From: Sutcliffiella horikoshii
GTDB taxonomy: Bacteria > Bacillota > Bacilli > Bacillales > Bacillaceae_I
DNA: 64,000 bases
Direction of reading: 5' to 3'
Assembly (NCBI RefSeq): GCF_021991925.1
Contig: NZ_RXZI01000002.1
Span: 186,001 to 250,000 of the forward strand
In this document: in pieces, positions 27,836 through 37,521 of the stretch
Numbering within the stretch: position 1 is the stretch's first letter
Layout of the letters: the number at the start of each line of letters is the position of its first letter
The notes under the pieces: model-generated
Database searches by the model: none
Told to the model about the DNA's origin: nothing
What the model saw: only the letters and a program-made list of their open reading frames with translations
Program-made: the position numbers and the translations under genes

Positions 27836-28351
27836 ATGGATCAGGAAAAGAAAAAGAAACCGATAGGCTTTAATATCATAAAAAATGACCCGACAGATGG
27901 GCACGGCGGATTCGGGATCGGGGCATTGAGCCTTGATAATGTGTCACCTGTATTTGTAGACGTGGAAGCAGGAGATGCGTTTGTCGACATCGGTGCGATG
28001 CATGCGCGCAGCACGGTAGAACGCGGCATCAAGTTCCTTCCGAACAAGGAGGATGTACCGAACGGAAAACCGTACTGGCTTGTATGGGTAACGATTGACC
28101 GCAAGCAGGAGGGGCCATATTATGCCGGTGTGACGGCATGTGAAATGACCGTGGACCGTGAAATCCGCAGAGGATATAAATCGCTTCCGGAGCACGTCAA
28201 TAAGATGGATAAGTCGATGAAGCGCCACATTATGGTGGACCACATGGATGATCGCTCCAAAGCTATCCTGCAAAACTATCTGGAGTCACATGACAAAGGA
28301 ATGTGGGAACGGGCATCGGAGGATCTGAAAAAAGGATTGGCCACAAACTGA
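27836..28351 (+). CDS. ywhD: YwhD family protein
   Basis: 171 residues, full-length YwhD. Blocks GFNIIKNDPTDGHGGFGIG, VFVDVEAGDAFVDIGAMHAR and PYYAGVTACEMTVDREIRRG are conserved in the family. Function unknown; no membrane or signal segment. GTAAGGGGG precedes ATG 27836. Keeps the ywhB-ywhD-pbpG order of B. subtilis. Confidence 0.9.
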   Translation: MDQEKKKKPIGFNIIKNDPTDGHGGFGIGALSLDNVSPVFVDVEAGDAFVDIGAMHARSTVERGIKFLPNKEDVPNGKPYWLVWVTIDRKQEGPYYAGVTACEMTVDREIRRGYKSLPEHVNKMDKSMKRHIMVDHMDDRSKAILQNYLESHDKGMWERASEDLKKGLATN

Positions 28352-28481
28352 TTTGTCAAGAGCTTACCGAAAATAAAGTTGTGACATTTTTTTGAATGTT
28401 CGACTCTACCTACTTGAGTTATTACGACAAAAAAAGTAAACTTAACCTACATGTGTAGAACACATGGAAAGCTAGGACACC

Positions 28482-28513
28482 TAAAACCCCCGGGAGACAT
28501 CCCGGGGGTTTTA
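28482..28513. terminator. Strong bidirectional-type terminator hairpin
   Basis: 14-bp perfect stem TAAAACCCCCGGGA / TCCCGGGGGTTTTA with a 4-nt loop, then a T-rich stretch, 130 bp past ywhD. Confidence 0.85.
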
Positions 28514-28634
28514 ACTTTTTTAGGATATTATTTCTGGTTAACGAACCTTTTGTGGATTGGATGTCATTACAATTACAGAACTTTGGGTCTCTTCTCGACG
28601 TTGCGGCTTGGAATTAAGCATTGCGTATTGCAAA

Positions 28635-28792
28635 TGTCCGAAGTTTTGAAAAAGTTGTCCAAACCAGATTTTCAAATGACCAAACCTCCATAAAAGTTGT
28701 CCAAAGGTTGCCTCGGATTGTCCGAACATACACCCTTTTCAATGTTCAAATGTCCGAACCTACCAATCAATTGTCCGAATGAATTTTCCAAA
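28635..28792. repeat. TGTCCGAA array with 21/32-bp phasing (first locus)
   Basis: TGTCCGAA-like units start at 28635, 28656, 28677, 28698 and 28719 (21-bp steps), then 28751 (32-bp step) and 28772 (21-bp step). Variants are TGTCCAAA and TGACCAAA. Lies between ywhD and convergent pbpG. The rest of this 571-bp gap holds the terminator at 28482 and, at 28886-28925, a scrap of the snap-back repeat (GACTCAAGCTACCGCCATCT). Confidence 0.9.
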
Positions 28793-28923
28793 GCAAAAAT
28801 AGCTACAAAAACCCTTTAAAACACCTATTTTTGGCTATTTCCTGGCCAGGTATCCCATGCAACTCAACCCCCACCAAAAATGCCAGGGACTCAAGCTACC
28901 GCCATCTCCCTAAGAAAGCAATC

Positions 28924-30996
28924 TTACATCCAAGGTAAAAGCTTCTTCCACCACTTCTTAGGTGCTTCCTCTTTAGGGCTCTCTTCCGGCACAGTTTCTT
29001 CTGTGGAACCGTCATTCAAGTGGGCCATGCAATATTCTGTCGGCTCCGTTCCCTTTATATAGTAGCTCAACCGGGAAACAGGACAGTCGCTTGTGGCAAG
29101 GAGCCCGCTTTGTGGATTGACCTGCACCCCGACGACGCCTTCTGTTGGAGCGAAAGCCATGACCGATTTGTTATCCAGGGCACGTTCCATAAAGCCGGCC
29201 CATAGATTTTTCGCGTAATGCTTTTCTTCCCAGAGTGTGATGGATTGGTCGCGGTCATAGCCTGTCCAGACAGCACTGACCAGTTGTGGCGTGTATCCAA
29301 TCATCCAGCTATCGGTTTCGGTAGACCCAGACTTTCCAGCATACGGTCTTGTCAGTTGGTCACGGATGGCATTTCCGGTGACGGCCATATAACCGTTCAA
29401 TGCGGGATCGAACATTCCTGTCATCATATGGTTCAGTACAAATGTGACATCAGGATCCAACAGTTGCTTTGTTTCTTTTTCCCGCTCAAAAAGCACCTCT
29501 CCACGGTAATTCACTACTTTTTCAATAAAGACGGGCTTGACCGCTTTTCCCCCATTGGCAAACACACTATAGGCATTGGCCATATCAAGCACACGCACTG
29601 GGGAGGTCCCAAGGGCAAGTGACGGGACATCCTTGACCTTTGACTTGATACCAAGTTCTTTTGCCTGTTCTGTCAGCTCTTTCTCGCCAAGCAACAGATG
29701 CGTTTTGACAGCATAAATATTATCCGATAAAGGTAGTGCTTGCATCATCGTCAGCGTGTCGTTGGCATAATAGTTATTGAAATTGTGCGGCGTGTAGGTC
29801 GAGCGCCCCTCATCCACCTGGAAGGTCGTCACTTCACTCCGGAACCCGGTCGATGGGGTGAATCCTTGTTCAAGCGCCCGGTAATACAGTAACGGCTTGA
29901 ACGTGGACCCTGGCTGTCTTTCCGCCTGCGTCACCCGGTTATAAGGGCTCTCTTCATAATCCCTGCCCCCGACAAGTGCCAGCACCCTGCCTGTTTTCGG
30001 GTCCATGGATACAAATCCGACCTGCATCGCAGACTCCGGATTGAACGTTTTCTCGACTTCTTCCTCAGCGATGGCTTGGAGTGCGGGATCCAAGGTGGTA
30101 TAAATATGGAGTCCACCCATCTCCAACTCCTTTTGCAGGTTCAGTTCATTCCTGATAACCGCCCTTACCGCATCCTGAAAATAAGGAGCCATGAATTCTT
30201 TCGGCAAATGCTCACGATTGCCGTAAGTCAGTGGCTGTGCCAACGCTTCCTCGACCGCCTCTTTCGTTAGGGAGCCGTTTTCCACCATGGAGTTCAGGAC
30301 CACTTGCTGCCTTTGGCTAGCCCGTTCGCTGTCCACATAAGGGGAAAATACCCCAGGACCTTTAGGGATTCCGGCAAGCATGCTTGCTTCTGACAACGTC
30401 AACTCCTTTGCAGGCTTGTTAAAATAGTAATAAGACGCCGATTCAATCCCATAAGCGCCATGACCATAATAAATCGTATTCAAATAGCCCTCAAGGATCT
30501 CTTCCTTCGAGTAGTTGGCTTCGATTCTGATGGTATAAAGGGCCTCTTCCATCTTGCGCTTCCATGTCTTGTCATGCACAAGGAAAAGATTCCGCGCATA
30601 CTGTTGGGAAATCGTGCTCGCCCCCTGAACCTTTGCGCGAGCCTTGATATCTGCTAGGATCGCACCGCCAATACGCTTAGGATCAAAGCCATGATGGGTG
30701 AAAAAGCGTCGATCTTCCACTGCGATCGTCGCATCGATCAAATAGGGGGATATATCCTCAAGCGAAACCCAATACCGCTTCTCGCCACTATGAGCCTCCC
30801 CGATGATCGAGCCATCCTTGCTATAGATAATCGAAGACTGCGTCACAGAAAGGGGAGGGGCACCCTTGGATTTAGCATAAATCCACACACCGCCAACCAG
30901 CAGAAAGAAAGAGATTGATAGGATAATTCCAATAAAAAACAAAGCACGAACATATTTAATTACCTGCTGAAACCGGTCATTAGTGATTAACTCCAC
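28924..30996 (-). CDS. pbpG: Bifunctional penicillin-binding protein, PbpG (PBP2d) type
   Basis: 690 residues; B. subtilis PbpG has 691 and is also next to speE. An N-terminal membrane anchor (ALFFIGIILSISFFLLVGGV) is followed by a glycosyltransferase domain (VEDRRFFTHHGFDPKR, GASTISQQYARNLFL, NTIYYGHGAYGIESAS) and a transpeptidase domain with Ser364 in QPGSTFKP, then SDNIYA and KSGSTETDSW. The third motif is KSG rather than KTG, as in the homologue. PbpG is sigma-F-dependent and makes spore wall peptidoglycan in B. subtilis. GTG 30996 is chosen for its AGGGGG site; ATG 31023 has none. Confidence 0.92.
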   Translation of the reverse strand: MELITNDRFQQVIKYVRALFFIGIILSISFFLLVGGVWIYAKSKGAPPLSVTQSSIIYSKDGSIIGEAHSGEKRYWVSLEDISPYLIDATIAVEDRRFFTHHGFDPKRIGGAILADIKARAKVQGASTISQQYARNLFLVHDKTWKRKMEEALYTIRIEANYSKEEILEGYLNTIYYGHGAYGIESASYYYFNKPAKELTLSEASMLAGIPKGPGVFSPYVDSERASQRQQVVLNSMVENGSLTKEAVEEALAQPLTYGNREHLPKEFMAPYFQDAVRAVIRNELNLQKELEMGGLHIYTTLDPALQAIAEEEVEKTFNPESAMQVGFVSMDPKTGRVLALVGGRDYEESPYNRVTQAERQPGSTFKPLLYYRALEQGFTPSTGFRSEVTTFQVDEGRSTYTPHNFNNYYANDTLTMMQALPLSDNIYAVKTHLLLGEKELTEQAKELGIKSKVKDVPSLALGTSPVRVLDMANAYSVFANGGKAVKPVFIEKVVNYRGEVLFEREKETKQLLDPDVTFVLNHMMTGMFDPALNGYMAVTGNAIRDQLTRPYAGKSGSTETDSWMIGYTPQLVSAVWTGYDRDQSITLWEEKHYAKNLWAGFMERALDNKSVMAFAPTEGVVGVQVNPQSGLLATSDCPVSRLSYYIKGTEPTEYCMAHLNDGSTEETVPEESPKEEAPKKWWKKLLPWM

Positions 30997-31054
30997 TTTT
31001 CTCAACCCCCTATCTGATAGCATGAGTATTAGTAATAAAAATAATTTAGCACCC

Positions 31055-31240
31055 TAGTTGATTGCAGTGGAAGGCGCGCAGACTCCTTGAAAATGCTAAC
31101 TCATTTTCTTCGTGCGATGAACCGCTCACGTAGCCTTCCTTGTCCTGCGGGAGGAAGGGACTTGGGAGACCCCGCAACGGAGTGAGGAGGCTCCCGGACC
31201 GCCCGCGGAAAGCGAAGCGCCTGGAACGGAAATCAACAGC
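31055..31240. repeat. Snap-back repeat with a 58-bp internal insertion (copy D)
   Basis: Starts AGTTGATTGCAGTGG and ends GGAACGGAAATCAACAG. Compared with the other copies, 58 bp (31087-31144, TGAAAATGCTAACTCATTTT onward) interrupt the GACTCCTGCGGGAGG block. Confidence 0.75.
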
Positions 31241-31342
31241 TATTTATAGAATCAAAATAATATAGTACATAAACAGTTTTTATTTCCTAGTATGAAATTC
31301 TTTGAACCTTTTTAAACATTTATCAAAAAATAAAATTAATAC

Positions 31343-31370
31343 TTGAATTTTCGCTAGATTCATCTATACT
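31343..31370 (+). promoter_or_regulatory. Candidate sigma-A promoter for speE
   Basis: TTGAAT, 16-bp spacer, TATACT; about 190 bp of AT-rich leader with no ORF follows before speE. Confidence 0.45.
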
Positions 31371-31558
31371 TTTTTCTTGGTGATTAGAAAAGCAGCGGCA
31401 GTTTTTTGTGAACAGCCATGCAAGAAATCCCGAACAATCAATGTTTCATTTTTTATCGATAGGGAACGATAAAAACGAGCATTTTTAGCATAGAAACTCA
31501 AAGCTTATGGCCGCAAGATAGATAGTAAATCTTATGTTGGAAGGGAATGTTGTACAAA

Positions 31559-32386
31559 ATGGAATTATGGTACACAGAATATCAAACAAAAAACTTCGGA
31601 ATCACAGCGAAGATCAAACGCACTTTACATACAGAGCAGACGGAATTCCAAAAGCTTGATATGGTAGAAACAGAAGAGTTCGGCAACATGCTTGTTTTGG
31701 ACGGCATGGTCATGACGACACAAAAGGACGAATTCGTTTACCACGAGATGGTGGCACACGTACCTTTATTCACTCACCCGAACCCTGAAAACGTATTGGT
31801 TGTAGGTGGAGGAGACGGCGGCGTAATCCGTGAAGTCCTAAAACACCCTAGTGTGAAAAAAGCGACACTTGTAGAAATTGACGGAAAAGTAATCGAGTAC
31901 TCCAAAAAGTACCTTCCTGAAATTGCAGGAGAGCTTGAAAATGAGCGCGTGGAAGTAAAAGTCGGCGACGGCTTCATGCACATCGCGGAAAGCGAAAACG
32001 AATATGACGTCATCATGGTAGACTCCACGGAGCCAGTTGGACCAGCTGTAAACCTATTCACAAAAGGCTTCTACGCAGGAATCTCCAAAGCATTGAAAGA
32101 AGATGGTGTATTCGTCGCGCAAACGGACAACCCATGGTTCACACCAGAACTAATCACAACGGTACAACGCGACGTACGTGAAATCTTCCCGATTACACGC
32201 CTATACATCGCAAACATCCCAACATACCCAAGCGGCATGTGGACATTCACCATCGGATCCAAAAAACACGACCCACTGGAAGTGAGCGAAGATCGCTTCC
32301 ACGAAATCGAAACCAAATACTACACAAAAGACCTGCACAAAGCAGCATTCGCCCTACCAAAATTCGTTGCAGATTTAATTAAGTAA
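31559..32386 (+). CDS. speE: Spermidine synthase
   Basis: 275 residues (B. subtilis SpeE 276). The aminopropyltransferase motifs are intact: [20 protein letters not shown] for decarboxylated [22 protein letters not shown], and [17 protein letters not shown] at the gate. It transfers the aminopropyl group to putrescine. ATG 31559 matches the homologue's start; an ATG at 31547 lies too close to the GGAAGGGA site. speB, 326 bp downstream, makes the putrescine, but a REP palindrome and a repeat now separate them. Confidence 0.95.
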   Translation: MELWYTEYQTKNFGITAKIKRTLHTEQTEFQKLDMVETEEFGNMLVLDGMVMTTQKDEFVYHEMVAHVPLFTHPNPENVLVVGGGDGGVIREVLKHPSVKKATLVEIDGKVIEYSKKYLPEIAGELENERVEVKVGDGFMHIAESENEYDVIMVDSTEPVGPAVNLFTKGFYAGISKALKEDGVFVAQTDNPWFTPELITTVQRDVREIFPITRLYIANIPTYPSGMWTFTIGSKKHDPLEVSEDRFHEIETKYYTKDLHKAAFALPKFVADLIK

Positions 32387-32408
32387 CGTGGTAGTAAGTT
32401 AAATGGCT

Positions 32409-32458
32409 AAAAGGGGTCTGACCCTCAACGCTTTAAAGCGCTAAGGGTCAGACCCCTT
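32409..32458. repeat. Compound REP hairpin after speE
   Basis: AAAAGGGGTCTGACCCT and AGGGTCAGACCCCTT flank the palindrome CGCTTTAAAGCG, giving a ~23-bp stem. Probably terminates speE transcription. Confidence 0.8.
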
Positions 32459-32517
32459 AAATAAATTTATAATAATAAGAGGGTTGTAAAAGAGATGCTT
32501 CAAAATAAAAGTTGCCT

Positions 32518-32652
32518 CCCCTGTTGATTGAAGTGCAGGATGTGAGACTCCTACGGGAGGTAGCGGTAGCTTGAGACCCCGCAGGCAAAGCCGAGGAGGC
32601 TCAAGCACCGCCCTTAGGATAAGCGAACACCCGGAACGGAAATCAAAAGGGA
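32518..32652. repeat. Snap-back repeat core (copy E)
   Basis: Starts CCCTGTTGATTGAAGTGCAG and ends GGAACGGAAATCAAAAGGG; internal GTAGCGGTAGCTTGAGACCC and GAGGAGGCTCAAGCACCGCC. Same sub-type as the copy at 57732. Confidence 0.8.
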
Positions 32653-32712
32653 GTTAACCAGGTAAGCTCCCTTTTTATGAGACCATACCCTCGATAAAGG
32701 AGGAACCCCCCC

Positions 32713-33585
32713 ATGCGTTTTGATGAAGCATATTCAGGCAACGTGTTTATTAAAAGCCACCCAAGCTTTGAAGATAGCCAAGCGGTAATTTACGGCATGC
32801 CGATGGACTGGACAGTGAGCTACCGTCCGGGATCCCGCTTCGGCCCATCCCGTATCCGCGAAGTTTCGATCGGACTGGAAGAGTACAGCCCGTACCTCGA
32901 CCGCGAACTAGAAGAAGTAAAATATTTCGATGCCGGTGATATCCCATTGCCTTTTGGTAACCCGCAAAAAAGCATCGAGATGATTGAAGAATACATCGAT
33001 GGACTTTTAGAAAAAGACAAGTTCCCACTTGGAATGGGTGGGGAGCACCTTGTATCTTGGCCTGTCATCAAGGCGATGTACAAAAAGTATCCGGATCTTG
33101 CCATCATCCATATGGATGCGCACACAGACCTTCGTGACGATTACGAAGGCGAGCCGCTTTCCCACTCCACACCAATCAAGAAAGCAGCAAACCTGATCGG
33201 CCCGACGAATGTGTATTCATTCGGAATCCGTTCCGGCATGAAGGAAGAGTTCCAATGGGCGAAGGAAGTGGGCATGCACATCTCCAAATTTGAGGTACTT
33301 GAGCCATTGAAGGAAATCCTTCCGACACTTGCAGGCCGTCCGGTTTACGTAACGATCGACATCGATGTCCTTGATCCTGCACACGCGCCTGGAACAGGAA
33401 CAGTGGATTGCGGCGGCATCACATCCCGTGAATTGCTTGCATCCATCCATGCAATCGCAGGCTCCGATGTGAACGTAGTGGGGGCAGACCTTGTGGAAGT
33501 TGCACCAATCTATGACCCATCCGAGCAGACTGCCAACACAGCGAGCAAACTGATCCGTGAAATGATTTTAGGTTGGGTGAAATAA
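32713..33585 (+). CDS. speB: Agmatinase
   Basis: 290 residues of the ureohydrolase family. Mn-binding motifs are GMGGEHLVSW, MDAHTDLRDDY (Asp135, His137, Asp139) and TIDIDVLDPAHAPGTGT (Asp216, Asp218). It hydrolyses agmatine to putrescine and urea, feeding SpeE. AAAGGAGGAACC precedes ATG 32713. A terminator follows. Confidence 0.95.
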   Translation: MRFDEAYSGNVFIKSHPSFEDSQAVIYGMPMDWTVSYRPGSRFGPSRIREVSIGLEEYSPYLDRELEEVKYFDAGDIPLPFGNPQKSIEMIEEYIDGLLEKDKFPLGMGGEHLVSWPVIKAMYKKYPDLAIIHMDAHTDLRDDYEGEPLSHSTPIKKAANLIGPTNVYSFGIRSGMKEEFQWAKEVGMHISKFEVLEPLKEILPTLAGRPVYVTIDIDVLDPAHAPGTGTVDCGGITSRELLASIHAIAGSDVNVVGADLVEVAPIYDPSEQTANTASKLIREMILGWVK

Positions 33586-33597
33586 GAATTAGAAATT

Positions 33598-33648
33598 CAG
33601 CCCTGTTCTCTGAGCCCGAAAGTGCTTGGGGATAGGGTTGTTTTTTTA
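33598..33648 (+). terminator. Terminator after speB
   Basis: Imperfect stem with G-U pairs, CAGCCCTGTTCTCTGAGC against GCTTGGGGATAGGGTTG, followed by seven T. Confidence 0.75.
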
Positions 33649-33703
33649 GCTAAATAAAAGGGGTTTAAGGTGGATTTTGCAAAGTATAGTTGAGTTCTCA
33701 TCT

Positions 33704-33934
33704 AATCCCTTCATAAGAATGTGGAATCCCGTCATATCTAGTGAAAATCCCGTCACCATTCATTCTCTCTCACCAAGTTTTAGCGCAGGAATAAAGGCAG
33801 AAGACTGGAATCCCATCATAACGAGTGATAATCCCATCACAAGTTAAGAAAATCCCACCACAACTCCCCTGAATCCCTTCACAAGCCCCCATAATCCCGT
33901 CACAAACCAAATTGCCCCCTCACACAGCAGACCG
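33704..33934. repeat. 21-bp period array, AATCCCRTCACAA type, eleven units
   Basis: AATCCC-starting units at 33704, 33725 and 33746, two decayed units in register at 33767 and 33788, then 33809, 33830, 33851, 33872, 33893 and a GCCCCCTCACA unit at 33914; every step is 21 bp. It fills much of the 500-bp gap between the speB terminator and ywiB; the remaining ~150 bp hold only the presumed ywiB promoter region. Confidence 0.9.
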
Positions 33935-34085
33935 TAGACCATTTCTCCAACCAAAATCCATCAAATTTCCCTTCTAATCCACATCCTCTATTGAACTCCC
34001 ACCACTACTTGTTTTATACTATGAAGGTTATAGATAAAATCGACGCGAACCAATAAGCGTAAAAGATAAAAGGATGTGGGGCCAG

Positions 34086-34541
34086 ATGGCAGACAATCAA
34101 AATCACTTAAAGATGCCGATAAAGGTGACGTTCCAGTCGGAAATAATACATGCGGATAATGACAGGGAATTTGTTGTGTTTGGAGCAGATGGTCAATACT
34201 ACATAAAAGGTGAATCAGAATACATCGTCTTCTCAGAGGAACTCGAAGGCAAGGAGAAGGTCGATTGTTTTTATAAAATAACGGACAAAGAGGTACGCCT
34301 GAAGCGCTCAGGTGACATCAACATGCTGCAATCCTTCCGTGCCGGTGAAACGACAGAAGGAAGCTACCAGGGCGTTGGCGCAGGGTTCCAATTTGAAACG
34401 GAAACTGAAAAAGTGGTCATGATGAAGGATCCCGAAAAGAAAAGAGGCTGTTTACAGCTCGATTATAAATTGAAGGTTCAAGACCAAATAACCGGTCAAT
34501 ACTTGATAACAATCAATTACGAGGAGGAACAGGCAAGATGA
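34086..34541 (+). CDS. ywiB: YwiB family protein (DUF1934)
   Basis: 151 residues forming a predicted small beta-barrel (lipocalin-like strands [37 protein letters not shown]). ATG 34086 is preferred because AAAAGGATG sits nine bases upstream; ATG 34074 overlaps that site. The stop overlaps the argS start by 4 bp (ATGA), implying translational coupling, as in the B. subtilis ywiB-argS pair. Function unknown. Confidence 0.85.
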   Translation: MADNQNHLKMPIKVTFQSEIIHADNDREFVVFGADGQYYIKGESEYIVFSEELEGKEKVDCFYKITDKEVRLKRSGDINMLQSFRAGETTEGSYQGVGAGFQFETETEKVVMMKDPEKKRGCLQLDYKLKVQDQITGQYLITINYEEEQAR

Positions 34542-36208
34542 ATATAGTAGAACAAGTGCAAGAACGCCTGAAAGCGGAGATCAAGGCTTCCGTACTGAAA
34601 GCAGGCTTGGCAACAGAAGAACAGATTCCGGACGTTGTACTGGAAACACCAAAAGATAAAGCAAACGGGGACTACTCCACCAACATGGCGATGCAGCTTG
34701 CACGTGTTGCGAAAAAAGCGCCACGCATGATTGCGGAAGAAATCGTGAAGAATTTCGACCAATCCAAAGCTTCCATTGAAAAAATTGATATCGCAGGTCC
34801 TGGATTCATCAACTTTTACATGGATAATGCCTATCTTACAGAGCTAATCCCGACAATCCTGAAAGAGGGATCCAACTACGGACGTTCCAATGTTGGCAAC
34901 GGTGAAAAGATCAATGTCGAGTTTGTTTCTGCAAACCCTACAGGCGACCTTCACCTTGGACATGCCCGTGGTGCGGCAGTGGGGGATTCCCTATGTAATG
35001 TGCTTGATAAGGCAGGCTACGAGGTAACACGCGAATATTACATCAACGACGCTGGTAATCAAATCAACAACTTGGCCCTTTCTGTCGAGGCACGTTACTT
35101 CCAAGCGCTTGGACAAGACATGGAAATGCCGGAAGACGGTTATCATGGTAAAGACATCATCGGGATCGGCCAGGCAATCGCAGAGGAGTTCGGCGACCGT
35201 TTCGTCAACGAATCAGAAGAGGACCGCCGTAGCTTTTTCCGTGAATATGGCTTGAAATACGAAATGAAAAAATTGCAACAGGACCTAGAAGAGTTCCGTG
35301 TCCGTTTTGACGTTTGGTACTCCGAGACTTCCCTATACAACAACGGAAAAATCGAAGAGGCACTATCGACCTTACGTGAACAGGGCCACATCTATGAAGA
35401 AGAGGGGGCGACATGGTTCCGCTCCACAGCATTTGGCGATGACAAAAACCGTGTATTGATTAAAAATGACGGATCTTACACATATCTGACACCAGATATC
35501 GCGTACCATCAGGATAAACTGAAGCGCGGCCATGACAAGCTGATCAACATTTGGGGAGCTGACCACCACGGCTATATCCCTCGTATGAAGGCGGCAATCG
35601 AAGCATTAGGCTATGGAAAAGACGCACTGGAAGTGGAAATCATCCAACTTGTCCACCTTTTCCAAAACGGTGAAAAAATGAAAATGAGCAAGCGTACCGG
35701 TAAAGCGGTAACGATGCGTGATTTGATGGAAGAAGTGGGCCTTGATGCTGTACGTTACTTCTTCGCCATGCGTTCAGGCGATACGCATCTTGACTTCGAC
35801 ATGGACCTTGCCGTTTCACAGTCCAATGAAAACCCGGTATTCTACGCACAATACGCACACGCACGTATTTGCAGCATGCTTCGTCAAGGAGAAGAGCAAG
35901 GCTTAAGCTTAGAAGGGGACTTCGCGCTTGAACACATCTCTTCTGAAAAAGAGATCGACCTTTTGAAAAAGCTTGGTGAATACCCTCTTGCGGTAGCGGA
36001 AGCGGCAGAAAAACGCATTCCTCATCGCATCACGAACTATACATTCGAACTCGCATCCGCGCTGCACAGCTTCTACAATGCGGAAAAAGTATTGGATCCT
36101 GACAACCAAGAAAAATCCAGAGCGCGCCTCGGGTTGATGAAAGCCGTTCAAACCACGCTACAGGACGCATTAAAACTGATTGGGGTTTCTGCACCGGAAA
36201 AAATGTAA
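34538..36208 (+). CDS. argS: Arginyl-tRNA synthetase
   Basis: 556 residues, class I enzyme. Signature sequences are His139-Leu-Gly-His142 ([14 protein letters not shown]) and Lys382-Met-Ser-Lys-Arg386 ([15 protein letters not shown]), with the ArgRS N-terminal Add1 domain (residues 1-~110) and the C-terminal DALR anticodon-binding domain (from ~440). Charges tRNA-Arg. Coupled to ywiB by a 4-bp overlap; GAGGAGG is inside ywiB. Confidence 0.97.
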   Translation: MNIVEQVQERLKAEIKASVLKAGLATEEQIPDVVLETPKDKANGDYSTNMAMQLARVAKKAPRMIAEEIVKNFDQSKASIEKIDIAGPGFINFYMDNAYLTELIPTILKEGSNYGRSNVGNGEKINVEFVSANPTGDLHLGHARGAAVGDSLCNVLDKAGYEVTREYYINDAGNQINNLALSVEARYFQALGQDMEMPEDGYHGKDIIGIGQAIAEEFGDRFVNESEEDRRSFFREYGLKYEMKKLQQDLEEFRVRFDVWYSETSLYNNGKIEEALSTLREQGHIYEEEGATWFRSTAFGDDKNRVLIKNDGSYTYLTPDIAYHQDKLKRGHDKLINIWGADHHGYIPRMKAAIEALGYGKDALEVEIIQLVHLFQNGEKMKMSKRTGKAVTMRDLMEEVGLDAVRYFFAMRSGDTHLDFDMDLAVSQSNENPVFYAQYAHARICSMLRQGEEQGLSLEGDFALEHISSEKEIDLLKKLGEYPLAVAEAAEKRIPHRITNYTFELASALHSFYNAEKVLDPDNQEKSRARLGLMKAVQTTLQDALKLIGVSAPEKM

Positions 36209-36212
36209 TGCC

Positions 36213-36255
36213 AGAAAGCTCTCTACCTGAATTTAGAGTAGAGAGCTTTCTTTTG
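36213..36255 (+). terminator. Terminator after argS
   Basis: 14-bp stem AGAAAGCTCTCTAC / GTAGAGAGCTTTCT with an 11-nt loop and T's. Confidence 0.9.
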
Positions 36256-36302
36256 GCCAAAATAACTAACATAAGACAAAAACAACAAGGGAGTTTTCCA
36301 CA

Positions 36303-36479
36303 ATGAAAGAAAGCTTACTCGCACTTGCAACAGGCATGGTCGTAGGATTCCTCTTCGCCCTATTCCGCCTGCCAATCCCAGCACCACCCGTATTCTCCGG
36401 CATCGTAGGAATCGTCGGCATCTACCTCGGCTACCGCCTATTTACTTGGGTGGCCCCGATCTTTCAATCAAGCAACTAA
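36303..36479 (+). CDS. XapX domain small membrane protein
   Basis: 58 residues translated directly from ATG 36303 to TAA 36479. Two hydrophobic helices: LLALATGMVVGFLFALF, then a conserved LPIPAPPVFSGIVGIVGIYL. The Arg-Leu-Pro-Ile-Pro-Ala-Pro-Pro turn is the XapX (DUF1427) hallmark. Function unknown; family members are paired with diverse genes. AAGGGAG lies upstream. It lies after the argS terminator and before a REP hairpin, and is read as an independent gene. Confidence 0.85.
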   Translation: MKESLLALATGMVVGFLFALFRLPIPAPPVFSGIVGIVGIYLGYRLFTWVAPIFQSSN

Positions 36480-36487
36480 AAAAGATG

Positions 36488-36540
36488 AAAAAGGGGTCTG
36501 ACCTTCATCGCTTTAAAGCGGTGAGGGTCAGACCCCTTTT
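36488..36540. repeat. Compound REP hairpin between the XapX gene and uvsE
   Basis: AAAGGGGTCTGACC and GGTCAGACCCCTTT arms around CGCTTTAAAGCG, same design as the copy at 32409. Situated between convergent genes, where it can act as a two-way terminator. Confidence 0.8.
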
Positions 36541-36546
36541 ATTACT

Positions 36547-37500
36547 TTACCACTCCACCGCACCACCGCTAATCCGTTTCACACCTCGGATTTTTCCGAT
36601 GTCTTCGCAAAGCTGGAGTGCTGCTTCATCTTTTCTTTTCGCTTCCACCATAAAATCGACATCCTGCCCTATACCAACCACAACTTTTAAAAACTCCATC
36701 AGAAAATGCAGATCCACAAAGTCCGCATGGTGCCGCAACTTCTTTTCCGAAATAGGGGAGGAGATATGGATCTTTGGAATGATGCCGATATCCTTCCACG
36801 TCGCATACACCCTTGGCAACAGCTCCTCCCACGAAACAGAACTAGGATTGGCGTATTCATGATGGTAATCGAACGCAAGTGGGATCCCAAGCTCCTCGCA
36901 CAGCACCAAGGTCTCCTCCGTTGTATAGGTCTTATCATCATTCTCAAGCGTCATCCTCGCCCGCACCTCATCAGGGAGCGCCACGATATTTTCACGGAAC
37001 CGCTCCACCGCTTGCTCCTTGTTTCCGTAAGCACCACCCACATGGATATTGATGGTGCCCTCATCCTCCAAGCCCATCGCTTTCAGCATCTCGTAATGGT
37101 AGATCATATCAATCACAGCATTCTCCGTGATATGCGGCTTATCGCTCGTGAAAAGGGTGAATTGATTGGGATGAAAGCTCGAACGCATCCCATAGCGCTT
37201 CACCAAATCCCCGATCTCCTTGAACTCCTTACCAAACTCATGGACAAAATCCCACTTCACATCCGGATGGGTGGCAAGCGGGACGATGGAGGAGGAGAAG
37301 CGGAATACTTGGATTTCATGGGCGATGCAGAAATAGATGGTACGCAGCGTGTTCTTCAAATTTTCACGGGTCACCGAAAGCAGCTTTTCCCTTCCTTCAT
37401 CCGCGGACATCTGCTTATAACGTGTATAAGTCAACGCCCTGGCAGGGGAAGCCTCCCAGAGCGTCCAAGATTGTGATACAAACCCAAAACGAATCCTCAT
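36547..37500 (-). CDS. uvsE: UV DNA damage endonuclease UvsE
   Basis: 317 residues of the UvdE family TIM barrel. Metal-binding blocks include SSFHPNQFTLFTSD, TINIHVGGAYGNKE, MTLENDDKTYTTEE, LAFDYHHEYAN and DFMVEAKRKDEA. It nicks DNA 5' of UV photoproducts; B. subtilis YwjD is the counterpart and helps spore UV survival. AAAGGAG before ATG. Convergent with the XapX gene, and followed upstream by repeat R3 and clsB. Confidence 0.93.
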   Translation of the reverse strand: MRIRFGFVSQSWTLWEASPARALTYTRYKQMSADEGREKLLSVTRENLKNTLRTIYFCIAHEIQVFRFSSSIVPLATHPDVKWDFVHEFGKEFKEIGDLVKRYGMRSSFHPNQFTLFTSDKPHITENAVIDMIYHYEMLKAMGLEDEGTINIHVGGAYGNKEQAVERFRENIVALPDEVRARMTLENDDKTYTTEETLVLCEELGIPLAFDYHHEYANPSSVSWEELLPRVYATWKDIGIIPKIHISSPISEKKLRHHADFVDLHFLMEFLKVVVGIGQDVDFMVEAKRKDEAALQLCEDIGKIRGVKRISGGAVEW

Positions 37501-37521
37501 GCAACAAGCGTCTCCTTTCCA

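Noticed and set aside
28538-28729. Minus-strand heptad frame (FGQLLWRFGHLKIW)
   Set aside because: Produced by the TGTCCGAA array.
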